A stretch of DNA of 64,000 nucleotides from Dyella nitratireducens (GTDB lineage Bacteria; Pseudomonadota; Gammaproteobacteria; Xanthomonadales; Rhodanobacteraceae). How positions within the stretch are numbered: position 1 is the stretch's first letter; every line of letters starts with the position of its first letter. The notes beneath the pieces are model-generated. The model was not told the origin of the DNA and did no database searches. It saw only the letters and a list, made by a program, of their open reading frames with translations. Of the stretch, positions 1 through 7,877 are shown piece after piece. The DNA is taken from contig NZ_BMJA01000001.1 in the NCBI RefSeq assembly GCF_014642835.1, positions 281,930 through 345,929 of the forward strand. The letters run 5' to 3'. Position numbers and translations under genes: made by a program.

Positions 1-11
1 ACACTCTGCAA

Positions 12-58
12 GCCTTCTGGACATCATGCCACCTACGCAGAATTGATCAGAACATCCC
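12..58 (-). repeat. diverged partial copy of the nested palindromic element
   Basis: This 47-bp stretch matches the reverse complement of the left end of the element at 43491-43783, with 38 of 47 positions identical by eye. The shared blocks are GCCTTCTGGAC, TCATGCC, GATCAGA and CATCCC. It lies at the window edge, so the rest of the copy would be outside the sequence given. Confidence 0.55.
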
Positions 59-145
59 GAACGCTGTTTGGGCCTAAAGACCGATTGTGCCAAGTCCGGG
101 ATGGCAAGTCATGCGAGACAGGCAAGCACCGGCCCGAAAAGGCGG

Positions 146-252
146 CGGCCCCGCCAGCCACACCCCGGCACCCGAATCATCCGCTACCGTTGCTTCCTTC
201 CGGACCTGGCGGGGTTTGCGAACTATCGTCGCGGGGGGACCGACGGGGCCAC
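146..252 (-). ncRNA. ffs: 4.5S signal recognition particle RNA (small bacterial SRP RNA)
   Basis: The RNA part of the signal recognition particle; it pairs with Ffh to deliver nascent inner-membrane proteins to FtsY. On the minus strand the sequence carries the hallmark apical core AGGTCCGGAAGGAAGCA (complement at about 192-208) in the middle of a hairpin of roughly 105 nt. The 5' end GGCCCCGTCGG can pair with the 3' end CTGGCGGGGCC, as in E. coli ffs. Exact ends are estimated from this terminal pairing. The short ORFs that overlap it on both strands are not real genes. Confidence 0.93.
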
Positions 253-312
253 CATAAAGGTGGGCATCGAAGCCCTGAAACTGGCGGTTCAATGGCCAGT
301 TTCAATGAGAAC

Positions 313-405
313 TGGCGGAGAGAGAGGGATTCGAACCCTCGATACGGGGATAAGCCGTATACACACTTTCCAGGCGTGCTCCTTCAACCACTCGGACATC
401 TCTCC
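313..405 (-). tRNA. tRNA-Ser, anticodon GGA
   Basis: Read on the minus strand, the acceptor stem GGAGAGA (5') pairs with TCTCTCC, followed by discriminator G and an encoded CCA (complement at 313-315). The anticodon loop CTGGAAA gives anticodon GGA (complement at 369-371), which reads UCC and UCU serine codons. There is a long class II variable arm and a T-loop GGTTCGAATCC. It lies about 60 bp upstream of the SRP RNA gene in the same direction, an arrangement that would allow shared transcription. Confidence 0.96.
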
Positions 406-513
406 GCACGCAAAACCATCTTGCCGGTTGGAGGCCGGCAAAGAAGCGGAAGGATAGCCGTTAGCCGTCTAACGGACAAGAGCGCCACGAGGACCGAGTG
501 AGGAGCCGGCAAC

Positions 514-585
514 GTAGGTTGGGGTGCAAACCCCAACATCGCCATGTTCACACATCCGGGGTTTGGGGTTTGCGCCCCAACCTAC
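514..585. repeat. family A palindromic repeat pair
   Basis: Two inverted copies of a 24-25 bp unit of the type GTAGGTTGGGGTGCAAACC, separated by about 24 bp, form a large hairpin. Each unit is itself a palindrome (TTGGGGT-GCAA-ACCCCAA). It lies between tRNA-Ser and the end of the MBL hydrolase gene. Related copies lie at 3143-3170, 14229-14307, 30483-30502, 30727-30798, 54874-54897 and 61793-61862, with a variant at 7324-7403. Confidence 0.9.
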
Positions 586-591
586 TATCAA

Positions 592-1350
592 TCACCCCGC
601 ATCCGGGCTTGTCGGCGACGGATTCACCAACGCCACGCGCTCCCCCGCTCGCGCAACGCGATAGCCGCGCGCCATCAACGTATCGCCATCCGCCTTGCTG
701 CCGTAGTGATACAGCACCAAACGCGCGCGCAAGCTCTCGTCGTATTCGCGCTCGATATCGTCAACGCCGGTATGCGAGGGATTGCCCACCAAACCGCAAT
801 CGTGTGCGATCAGCTCCTGCCCGCCAGCGTAATGCATCAACACCTCTGGAACGGGGCGGGTGTCGCCGGTAAACGCGAAACTGCCCTGCAAAGCCAAGCC
901 GAACGATGTGCCAGGGCGATGATGCCGCGTGGCGAATACGTCGAACCAGAAACCATCCAGCCAAAACCCGCGCGAGCACGGCACCAGCCGGAAAGCTTCC
1001 CAATAATTCACGCCACCTTCGGCCAGCGCACCCGGGTAGTCAGCCACCCGCGTCTGCAACCATGGCACCAACGCCGCATGCGTGAACACACGCGTTTTTC
1101 CACGCACGGCTTCGTCGAACCACATGCGAGTGAACAGGCGCTCCAGTCCACCCACATGATCCATGTGCGTGTGAGTGATGTAGAGATTACGCGGCAGCTC
1201 GCTATACGCAGTCATATAACGATCGAGCGTGTCGGGGCCGCAATCGATCAGCAACAACGGCTTGCCATCTTGCTCCACGACTGCGGACGAGGAGCCCAGC
1301 TCCACCGCGTGCGCGGCGCCGGTGCCGAGAAAATGCAGATGCCAGCTCAT
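592..1350 (-). CDS. MBL-fold metallo-hydrolase (RNase Z / phosphodiesterase-like)
   Basis: A 252-residue metallo-beta-lactamase fold hydrolase. The metal-binding motif HTHMDH is at residues 60-65, followed by GDT (mid-protein), a PSHTG segment and a late HYG, as in the RNase Z/ElaC-like branch. The substrate cannot be told from sequence. An in-frame start upstream exists at 1392, but the ATG at 1350 is preferred: it overlaps the stop of kdkA in an ATGA junction, and the protein from there begins MSWHLHFLGTG, which is the fold's first strand. Translational coupling with kdkA suggests co-expression. Family assignment is firm; a specific role is not. Confidence 0.85.
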   Translation of the reverse strand: MSWHLHFLGTGAAHAVELGSSSAVVEQDGKPLLLIDCGPDTLDRYMTAYSELPRNLYITHTHMDHVGGLERLFTRMWFDEAVRGKTRVFTHAALVPWLQTRVADYPGALAEGGVNYWEAFRLVPCSRGFWLDGFWFDVFATRHHRPGTSFGLALQGSFAFTGDTRPVPEVLMHYAGGQELIAHDCGLVGNPSHTGVDDIEREYDESLRARLVLYHYGSKADGDTLMARGYRVARAGERVALVNPSPTSPDAG

Positions 1351-2102
1351 GCGCTCAGTGTCCGCTCGTAACTGTCCATGAGAGGTGTCCAAATCATTTG
1401 ATCGAATACCGCTTCACCCTGCTCTGCTGCCCCCAGCTTGAACAGCGATCGGCGCAAGCGCTGCAGGTTGGCCATGCGCCAGCCCAGCTCCGGTGTGCGC
1501 ATCCGACCGCGATCGAAATCCACCAGATAGAGTCCCGACGGCGCGATCAGTACGTTATGCGCGTTGAGATCGGCATGCCACACACCCGCGCGATGAAAAC
1601 GCGCGACCAACGCACCGACTTCCCGCGCGAGTTCGGTATCCAGGCGCCCCTGAGCCAAGCCATCCGCCAACGTATACGTATCGGCAATGCGCCGCATGAT
1701 CAGGTCTGCCCGGTAATGAAGCCCTGCATGCCGGTACTGCGCCGCCACGGCTTGCGGCACCGGCAATTGCAGCTTCGCCATGGTCTGTAACAAACGGAAT
1801 TCCCGGAAACTGCGCGTGCGATCCGCACCAGTCCACAGGTAGCGATCCCCCATCAGCCGGGCCACCACGCCGCCGCGCCGGTAATGGCGCAGCACGCACT
1901 CACCGGCGGGGGTATGAATGATCGCCACCCCGCCACGGCCGCCAGACTGTGTGCTGAGCGCACCCTGCCCGCGCCAATGGTCGGCATCGAACCATGGGCC
2001 ATCGACTTGTGGCGATACGGTAGCGTCGAACAGAATCGCACCCTTGGCGTCTTGGCGCAGTTGCTCGTGCATTGGTGCTGCGGCGGCCCTGTTTCGGTTC
2101 AT
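1347..2102 (-). CDS. kdkA: 3-deoxy-D-manno-octulosonic acid (Kdo) kinase
   Basis: A 251-residue KdkA/WaaP-type LPS sugar kinase that phosphorylates the Kdo residue of the inner core at the cytoplasmic face. It shows the early signature GAILFD (21-26), the segment VLRHYRRGG (70-78) with a kinase-like nucleotide region, YLWTGADRTRSFREFRLL (89-106), the catalytic loop HADLNAHN (176-183) and the metal-binding DFDRGR (195-200). Length matches the family. An alternative start at 2072 (MHEQ..) is possible; the longer form gives the N-terminal length usual for relatives. It is divergent from the GT9 gene 16 bp away and coupled to the MBL gene. Kdo kinases typically occur with a single-Kdo transferase, which is not in the window. 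Confidence 0.9.
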   Translation of the reverse strand: MNRNRAAAAPMHEQLRQDAKGAILFDATVSPQVDGPWFDADHWRGQGALSTQSGGRGGVAIIHTPAGECVLRHYRRGGVVARLMGDRYLWTGADRTRSFREFRLLQTMAKLQLPVPQAVAAQYRHAGLHYRADLIMRRIADTYTLADGLAQGRLDTELAREVGALVARFHRAGVWHADLNAHNVLIAPSGLYLVDFDRGRMRTPELGWRMANLQRLRRSLFKLGAAEQGEAVFDQMIWTPLMDSYERTLSA

Positions 2103-2118
2103 TGCCCGGCGATTCTAC

Positions 2119-3147
2119 ATGTCTGCTCCTGCTTCCATCTGCCTGCTGCGCACGTCGGCCATTGGTGACGTTACCCATGTCGTGCCCCTGATCCACACGC
2201 TGCAGCGCGCCTGGCCACAAACTGCGTTGACCTGGGTCGTCGGCAAGCTGGAGCGCAAGCTGGTCGGCGACCTGCCTGGCGTGGACTTCGTCACCTTCGA
2301 CAAAGGTGCCGGCTGGGCTGGCATGCGCGCGGTGCACGCCGCGCTGAAAGGGCAACGCTTCGATGCACTGCTGCAGATGCAAGTGGCCTTGCGTTCCAAC
2401 CTGCTAAGCCTAGGCATCAAGGCAGACCACCGCGTCGGCTACGACCACGCACGTGCCAAAGACTTGCATGGCCTGGTCATCAACGAACGCATCCCGCCTC
2501 GCACCGGCGAACACGTGTTGCAAGCCATTGGCAGTTTTTGCGAACCGCTAGGCCTGAAACAGACCGACGTGCGCTGGGACATCCCCATCCCCGATGAAGC
2601 CCATGCATGGGCGACGCAGCAATGGCCCAGCGACAGGCCGGTGCTGCTCGTCAGCCCCACATCCAGTCACGAGCTACGCAACTGGCGACCGGAGCGCTAT
2701 GCCGCCGTCATGGATCACGCTGATGCCCGCGGCTGGCGCGTCGTACTGATCGGTGGCCCCTCGCCTGCAGAGCGCAGCATGGCCAACGCCATCCTCGCCC
2801 TTTGTAAACACATCCCGCTTGACCTTACCGGCAAGGACACACTCAAGAAGCTGATGGCGATGTTCTGCCGCGCCCAGCTGCTACTCACGCCTGACTCCGG
2901 CCCGATGCATATGGCCAACACCGTCGGCCTGAAAGTGCTTGGCCTACATGCTGCCAGTAATCCTGCACGCTCCGGCCCCTATTCGGACCGCCGTTGGTGC
3001 GTCGACAAATACGATGCCGCGTCGCGCAAGTACTTCGGCAAGCCGGCAAACGATATCCCCTGGGGAACGAAGATCGAGAAGCCCGGCGTGATGGATTTGA
3101 TCGAGGTCGATGACGTCATCGAACGCTTTGAAGCTGCCATAGCGTAG
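2119..3147 (+). CDS. glycosyltransferase family 9, LPS heptosyltransferase-like
   Basis: A 342-residue GT-B enzyme of the ADP-heptose:LPS heptosyltransferase family. The N-terminal LLRTSAIGDVTHVVPL matches the acceptor-binding strand-loop of WaaC/WaaF-type enzymes. The C-terminal LTPDSGPMHMANTVGLK (from about 255) is the nucleotide-sugar site. The start at 2119 (MSAPASICLLR) is chosen over an open frame reaching back to 1918, because that extension overlaps kdkA and lacks family similarity. Position next to kdkA supports a role in LPS inner-core assembly. Whether it is heptosyltransferase I, II or another family member cannot be settled from sequence. Its stop codon lies within a family A repeat. 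Confidence 0.85.
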   Translation: MSAPASICLLRTSAIGDVTHVVPLIHTLQRAWPQTALTWVVGKLERKLVGDLPGVDFVTFDKGAGWAGMRAVHAALKGQRFDALLQMQVALRSNLLSLGIKADHRVGYDHARAKDLHGLVINERIPPRTGEHVLQAIGSFCEPLGLKQTDVRWDIPIPDEAHAWATQQWPSDRPVLLVSPTSSHELRNWRPERYAAVMDHADARGWRVVLIGGPSPAERSMANAILALCKHIPLDLTGKDTLKKLMAMFCRAQLLLTPDSGPMHMANTVGLKVLGLHAASNPARSGPYSDRRWCVDKYDAASRKYFGKPANDIPWGTKIEKPGVMDLIEVDDVIERFEAAIA

Positions 3148-3170
3148 GTTGGGGTGCAAACCCCAACCTA
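3143..3170. repeat. family A palindromic repeat, single unit
   Basis: A single unit CGTAGGTTGGGGTGCAAACC plus the matching CCCCAACCTA arm. It overlaps the TAG stop of the GT9 gene (3145-3147) and sits just before the stop of the convergent large membrane protein gene, where it could act as a bidirectional terminator or mRNA-end stabiliser. Confidence 0.85.
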
Positions 3171-3172
3171 TG

Positions 3173-6100
3173 TCAGCTCTCCGGCGGGGCATCCGGCAGA
3201 TGCGGTGGCGCCACAGATTTCCGCTCCCGCTTCTTCCAGTAGCCACCTTTGGTCCACGCATCAAAGCCCCACCGCAGCCATCCGATGAGCGCATTCGCCA
3301 ACCACAAAGCCCAGGCAAGCATCGCGACTTTGTAGAACCACAGCGATACCGTGAAAACCCCGCCCTGTGGCAGAACATCCTGGGCCTGATCGGCGAACCA
3401 ACTCAAATCCCATGCACTGGAACCATTGCCGGCAACGTGCATGTCGGGCAATCCAAGCAAGCCTTTCGGTACCGCGGATACCAGCGTGATCAGAGCCAGC
3501 ACCGTGATTGCCGCCAACAACGACTGCACTAAATTGAATCGTGCACCCACAAGCTTGGCAATCGCCTCCTCATGCCGCGCACGCAGGCCGAGCAGAATCA
3601 ACCACAGCACGACAAACGCATACGCGCTCCATGCAAACGCCGAAAAGCCCAATCCCAGTAGCAGCCACTGATAAAAACGCAATGGCGTCGGCGCATAACG
3701 CCCTAACAGCCATGCTGCTACCAGCAACACGATCAGTTGAGACCAATACAGCACAGCAGGCCCGACTCTCGGCCCCCACGCCCACAATACCCAGCGGTCT
3801 TCCGGCAGCTTGAGATCCAGCGCGACGTTTGCCGATGGCGCACCGAGAGCCAATGCTGGTGTCGCGACGTGCATGCCAATGCCACGTGGTTCGCGTAGGC
3901 GAATCACGTAATGATGTCTACCAGGCAAAAGCGGCAGGCTCAGCTTGCCATCCTTGATGGCCAGACTGAGCTGCTCGTCGTCACGTGTAGCACCAAGAAG
4001 TTCGGTACCGGCCGGCAAGGTCATGGCGTGTTCGCCGCCGCGCGTGCTGCGTGCAAGTAGATTGAGTTCTGTCTCGGTTGCACGATCGCCGACACTGACG
4101 TTTGCATTGACGCTATCAAAAGCAAGGCTGTCGCCATCGACGGCCTTGGGCCTGCTTATATGCAACTGCAAGGTTTCATTCGGCAGCGGTTGAAAACTGA
4201 GACCGTCACTGTTGTCGCCAACGGGCACACCTTGCGCCTCGACATGCCAGATCGGGGATACGTGCACTTGCCAGACTTCAGCACGATCACCCAACGACGG
4301 TGCGGTGATTTTCAATACATCAGCATGATCAAGGCGACTAGTCCAGCTAGCTTCGTTTTCGCCAGCATTGAACGTGACGCCGACGCGTCCGTCGTGCACA
4401 CGCATGCCGTCACCCAGTGGATGCTCGCCAGGCAGCAAGGGCAATTCCAGCGAGAAACCACCGTCACTCGGCGCCAGCCGCTCTACCGTATTGACCACGG
4501 TCCAATCCACGCCGAGCACGATATTCCGTGTGATACGCACGTACGGTGGAAATGCCTGCTGCGAAACCGGGGCCGGCTTACCATCGGCGGCAACCGTGCG
4601 AATGCGATTGAGCGTCACGCTATCGCCCAGCAAACGCCCACCGTCGACACCATCCAGCGACCAGGTTTGCCCGTTGAACACCAGCCATTGCGGACGCAAT
4701 GCGAAGCGCAAGGTTGTGCTATCGACAGGCTGCGCGCGATAACTCACATCGACCTTGTGCACGCCGGGTTCCAGCCTGACCAGCATCTGATCGTCCCGCT
4801 TGCTGATCGCTGCATTGGCATGACCATCCACCGCTACGCTGAGGAGTTGCAAGCCGGTATCAGCCTGCGGCAACGGCAGCGCAATCGGCGCGCCCACATG
4901 CACCTCCAGCGCGATGGCGACCTGGTCGTCTTTCGCCTGCATGGTGGCCGCGGCAACCACCGCGCAATCGGGCGCGCACTTGGGCGCTTCCAATAGACGT
5001 GTCTGCAATTGCCTGAGCAAATCTGCGCTCGGCATTGCTTGCGCCCGAGCCATATGCGGCATGCTTGCTAGCAGCAAGCACGCCGCTGCCGTGCCGCCCA
5101 AACGCCAGATTCGCCATGATGCATCCGACGGCCTGGTAAAACTTCGCGCAAGCCTGCCCAGCAATACCACCAACAAGCCGAGCATCAATACGCGCAGCAG
5201 CCGAACCAGCCAGGCCGGTGCAATCACCAGCCGCATGCTTTGTCCCGAGGTCACGGGGCCTGACCAACTTAGGTGGTAATTGTTGCCGACGTCCCAGCTT
5301 GGTTCACCCGCACCGGCCTGGATGATGCTGTGACTATCGACGGCAACCGCAGGAACAGAACTCGCCAGCGAACCTCCCAATATCCTGACATTCAAGCTTT
5401 GGCGCGGTGCCGAAGCTGGCGCAAACTGAAGGGCTGGAGCCGGAGCTGGAGCAGCCGGCTCAGGTGACGGCGGAGGTGCCGGTGCCGCACTCGTTTCGGC
5501 TTGCTCCTCCCGCGCAACCATCTCCTGTTTCGCTTCCTGTTTTGCATAACCAACAGCCGCCATGCGCTGCATCAACGCCGAATAAGCGCCATTTCCTTCC
5601 AGCTGAGGATGCAAAGCATTTTCCAACTGGGTCTTGGCAAACGGTAACGTCCATACGACGGCCAATGCCAATGCAAGCATGCTGGCCATCTGCGCCCACT
5701 GCCGCAAACGCCCCGCAGGCAGAGCACGCATCAACAAGGCAAACGCCAACGCCACACCCAGCGTCCAGCGTGGCGCGCCTGCTTCGTGCTGCGACAGGAT
5801 CAAGAACAACGCAGCGATCACTGCCCAATGCCAACCGAGCAGTCGTCCAGCCAACAAAGCCATCAGTGCGACGACGAACAGATCCAGCAGGCTCCACTGC
5901 GCAATCCACGAATCCGGTGAGCGATCCACTCCGCCTGCACCGATCAGGCGATAGCCATAGGGCAGATGCAAAACAGCATTGATGTTTTCCAGCGGAGCAA
6001 GCCATCCTGCGCTAGGCAAGGAGCCGCTGCGATCAGCCACGCGCAAGCCGGCTTGCAGATTCAGATCCGAGCTTCGCAGCTCGACGCCCGTCCGCCCTTG

Positions 6101-7291
6101 ACCCAGGTCGGTAATCAACAAGGGAGTTGCGCCCTGCATGGCGCGCTGCAATTGCCAGGGTGCCGCCACATCCAGACGCTGCGTATGCAGCAGGGTGCCG
6201 GTGAGATGATCGCTGACGTTGAAACCACGGCCATCGAAATCGAGCCAGATCTGGCGATCGAGCTGAATCTGATCGCCAGCCTCTCCCTCACCACCACGCG
6301 TACCTTGTTGGATGGCTAAACCATCGCTTTGGTCGAGTACATACGCTGGAAGTTCGCGCCAATCACCCGGCACACCCGCTTGCGCCGCATCGGTGGCGCG
6401 ACCTTCAACACGCGTGCTGCGCAGCGACGGATCATCGCTATAACTCCAAATCTCCTGCTTCGGCCAGACGTTGTCGGCAGGTGCAGCCAGGCTCACGTCG
6501 CGCAACGTATCCATGCCGCGGGCAGCCAGGTGCACCGTCCACTGTCCCGGACGAAGCTGCAGGCGCAGGCGGCCATCGGGCTCCCATTGTGCGGGTACAT
6601 CGCTATCCAGCGAGGTCGCCACGAAGCCCCTGGGCAAGGCAGGCCCCAGCAACTGCTCGCGCGCGCTGCCCGTGACGTTCAATTGCAGTTGTGTATCCAG
6701 CAGAGCAGGCATGCCATCGGTCAGATGACGATAAACACGCACCGACAACGCATCGGCCTGGCGCTGCGCTACCGCGGCCTCGCCCAGCGTAAGCTGATCG
6801 CCGTTGCGCTCGATGCGGTCGACCGCAGCACCATCCACACTGAGCGACACCAATCCAATCGACAAGGGGACGCGCAGACGTGCGGGACGCGTATCCCAGG
6901 GCAGGCTCCCTTGGATGGTGTAGTCGCCAGACTCCAGCCTGAGCGCCGGCTGCCCATCCCGGCTCAGCACCGGCCAGGCCTTGTTGTTCACCGCGACCTG
7001 CTGCGGCCAACTGTGCTCATCGCCGGGCAACGCGACCCAGCCGGGGGCATCCACCTGTACGTCGAGGCTGAAATGGCCGCCGCTCTTGCCGGCATCGATG
7101 CTCAGGCGACCGGGCCAGATGCACTGGCGGCTGTCCGCATCTGGAAGGCTATTGGCCAGGAAAGGACAGCCGTGCTGAGGGACGTCGTGCAGCACCCATC
7201 CCTGCCAATCGCGGAGCGCAGGAGGAACGTCCTGTGCCAACAAGGGTGACACGACAAACAGCAGCCCCAACAACCCCTTCCATCGGCGCAT
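3173..7291 (-). CDS. very large two-lobed inner-membrane protein of unknown function
   Basis: 1372 residues with no recognised function. Start: ATG at 7291, eight bases after a strong GGGGGAG ribosome site (7300-7306), in preference to an in-frame GTG at 7318. Visible layout: signal peptide MRRWKGLLGLLFVVSPLLA; a beta-rich soluble lobe (about 20-460); a hydrophobic cluster with three or four membrane spans (about 465-555); an Ala/Pro-rich linker (about 605-640); a short beta segment; two spans (about 697-720 and 730-750), the second ending MARAQA like a second signal sequence; a second beta-rich lobe (about 755-1165); three or four more spans (1174-1340); and a basic C-terminus. Both lobes repeat a pattern L-x-x-G-x-(Y/H/W)-x-V, suggesting tandem beta-sandwich units. 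The LPS-gene neighbourhood suggests an envelope role, but this is inference only. Confidence 0.8.
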   Translation of the reverse strand: MRRWKGLLGLLFVVSPLLAQDVPPALRDWQGWVLHDVPQHGCPFLANSLPDADSRQCIWPGRLSIDAGKSGGHFSLDVQVDAPGWVALPGDEHSWPQQVAVNNKAWPVLSRDGQPALRLESGDYTIQGSLPWDTRPARLRVPLSIGLVSLSVDGAAVDRIERNGDQLTLGEAAVAQRQADALSVRVYRHLTDGMPALLDTQLQLNVTGSAREQLLGPALPRGFVATSLDSDVPAQWEPDGRLRLQLRPGQWTVHLAARGMDTLRDVSLAAPADNVWPKQEIWSYSDDPSLRSTRVEGRATDAAQAGVPGDWRELPAYVLDQSDGLAIQQGTRGGEGEAGDQIQLDRQIWLDFDGRGFNVSDHLTGTLLHTQRLDVAAPWQLQRAMQGATPLLITDLGQGRTGVELRSSDLNLQAGLRVADRSGSLPSAGWLAPLENINAVLHLPYGYRLIGAGGVDRSPDSWIAQWSLLDLFVVALMALLAGRLLGWHWAVIAALFLILSQHEAGAPRWTLGVALAFALLMRALPAGRLRQWAQMASMLALALAVVWTLPFAKTQLENALHPQLEGNGAYSALMQRMAAVGYAKQEAKQEMVAREEQAETSAAPAPPPSPEPAAPAPAPALQFAPASAPRQSLNVRILGGSLASSVPAVAVDSHSIIQAGAGEPSWDVGNNYHLSWSGPVTSGQSMRLVIAPAWLVRLLRVLMLGLLVVLLGRLARSFTRPSDASWRIWRLGGTAAACLLLASMPHMARAQAMPSADLLRQLQTRLLEAPKCAPDCAVVAAATMQAKDDQVAIALEVHVGAPIALPLPQADTGLQLLSVAVDGHANAAISKRDDQMLVRLEPGVHKVDVSYRAQPVDSTTLRFALRPQWLVFNGQTWSLDGVDGGRLLGDSVTLNRIRTVAADGKPAPVSQQAFPPYVRITRNIVLGVDWTVVNTVERLAPSDGGFSLELPLLPGEHPLGDGMRVHDGRVGVTFNAGENEASWTSRLDHADVLKITAPSLGDRAEVWQVHVSPIWHVEAQGVPVGDNSDGLSFQPLPNETLQLHISRPKAVDGDSLAFDSVNANVSVGDRATETELNLLARSTRGGEHAMTLPAGTELLGATRDDEQLSLAIKDGKLSLPLLPGRHHYVIRLREPRGIGMHVATPALALGAPSANVALDLKLPEDRWVLWAWGPRVGPAVLYWSQLIVLLVAAWLLGRYAPTPLRFYQWLLLGLGFSAFAWSAYAFVVLWLILLGLRARHEEAIAKLVGARFNLVQSLLAAITVLALITLVSAVPKGLLGLPDMHVAGNGSSAWDLSWFADQAQDVLPQGGVFTVSLWFYKVAMLAWALWLANALIGWLRWGFDAWTKGGYWKKRERKSVAPPHLPDAPPES

Positions 7292-7323
7292 ATGGTGAAC
7301 TCCCCCGTGGCGTTTCACCCAGC

Positions 7324-7403
7324 CGTAGGTTGGGTTAGCGCAGCGTAACCCAACATCGTTCGGGGCGATATTGTTGGGTTACGCTGCGCTAACCCAACCT
7401 ACG
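7324..7403. repeat. perfect 32-bp inverted repeat (family A variant)
   Basis: Arms 7324-7355 and 7372-7403 are perfect reverse complements with a 16-bp loop. The arms start CGTAGGTTGGGTTAGCGCAG, so the outer CGTAGGTTGGG is shared with family A while the inner part differs (TTAGCGCAGCGTAA). It fills the gap between the DUF6165 gene and the large membrane protein gene. It can fold into a very stable hairpin and would reduce read-through between the two. Confidence 0.95.
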
Positions 7404-7429
7404 TCAACACCTTTGCTTACGCGAAAAAC

Positions 7430-7831
7430 TCACTTCGCCGTACGGTAATCCTGATACGACTTCTCTTCCACCAGCTGCGAACCAAGCTTGAGATTGATCT
7501 CGCGCTTTACCGCCGCACGTTCGTCGTTCTGGAAATACACCGAACGCGCCAGTTCGATGAATTCGGCATCGAAAGCTTGCGCCTTTTCCTTCAAGCGAAT
7601 GCGATCTTCGATATCCCACAGTGCTTCGTTCACAGCGAGCAGACGCGCACGCTCCTTGCTGATGTCCGCCTGTGAAGCGTGGTCATTAGCCCACGTGGCA
7701 TTGAGCAGGTTCAGCTCGTTGTGCACATTGACGAGCTTGGCGGGATCGGAAATCTGGCGCGCCTTGATCTCAAGGATCGTGATCTTGTCGATCAGCTCGC
7801 CAAAGGAGACCGGTACCTGGATCAGGCTCAT
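7430..7831 (-). CDS. DUF6165 family small protein
   Basis: A 133-residue cytoplasmic protein. It begins MSLIQVPVSFGELIDKITIL, then has a long charged alpha-helical stretch (heptad-like Leu/Ile, about 20-110) and ends EEKSYQDYRTAK. I recognise it as the DUF6165 type, a family that tends to sit in LPS/glycan loci; no activity is known to me. Start 7831 is chosen because the region encoded upstream (to 7918) is Arg-rich and overlaps the end of lpxK. The gap to lpxK is 46 bp, so it is probably the last gene of the msbA-lpxK unit. Confidence 0.75.
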   Translation of the reverse strand: MSLIQVPVSFGELIDKITILEIKARQISDPAKLVNVHNELNLLNATWANDHASQADISKERARLLAVNEALWDIEDRIRLKEKAQAFDAEFIELARSVYFQNDERAAVKREINLKLGSQLVEEKSYQDYRTAK

Positions 7832-7877
7832 GCAAAACCTCACGAGAAAAGACCGGCAAGCCGCCGGGAAACGGCGC

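Noticed and set aside
43..501. Overlapping open frames across the SRP RNA and tRNA-Ser
   Set aside because: They translate through two clear RNA genes on the other strand and have no family features.
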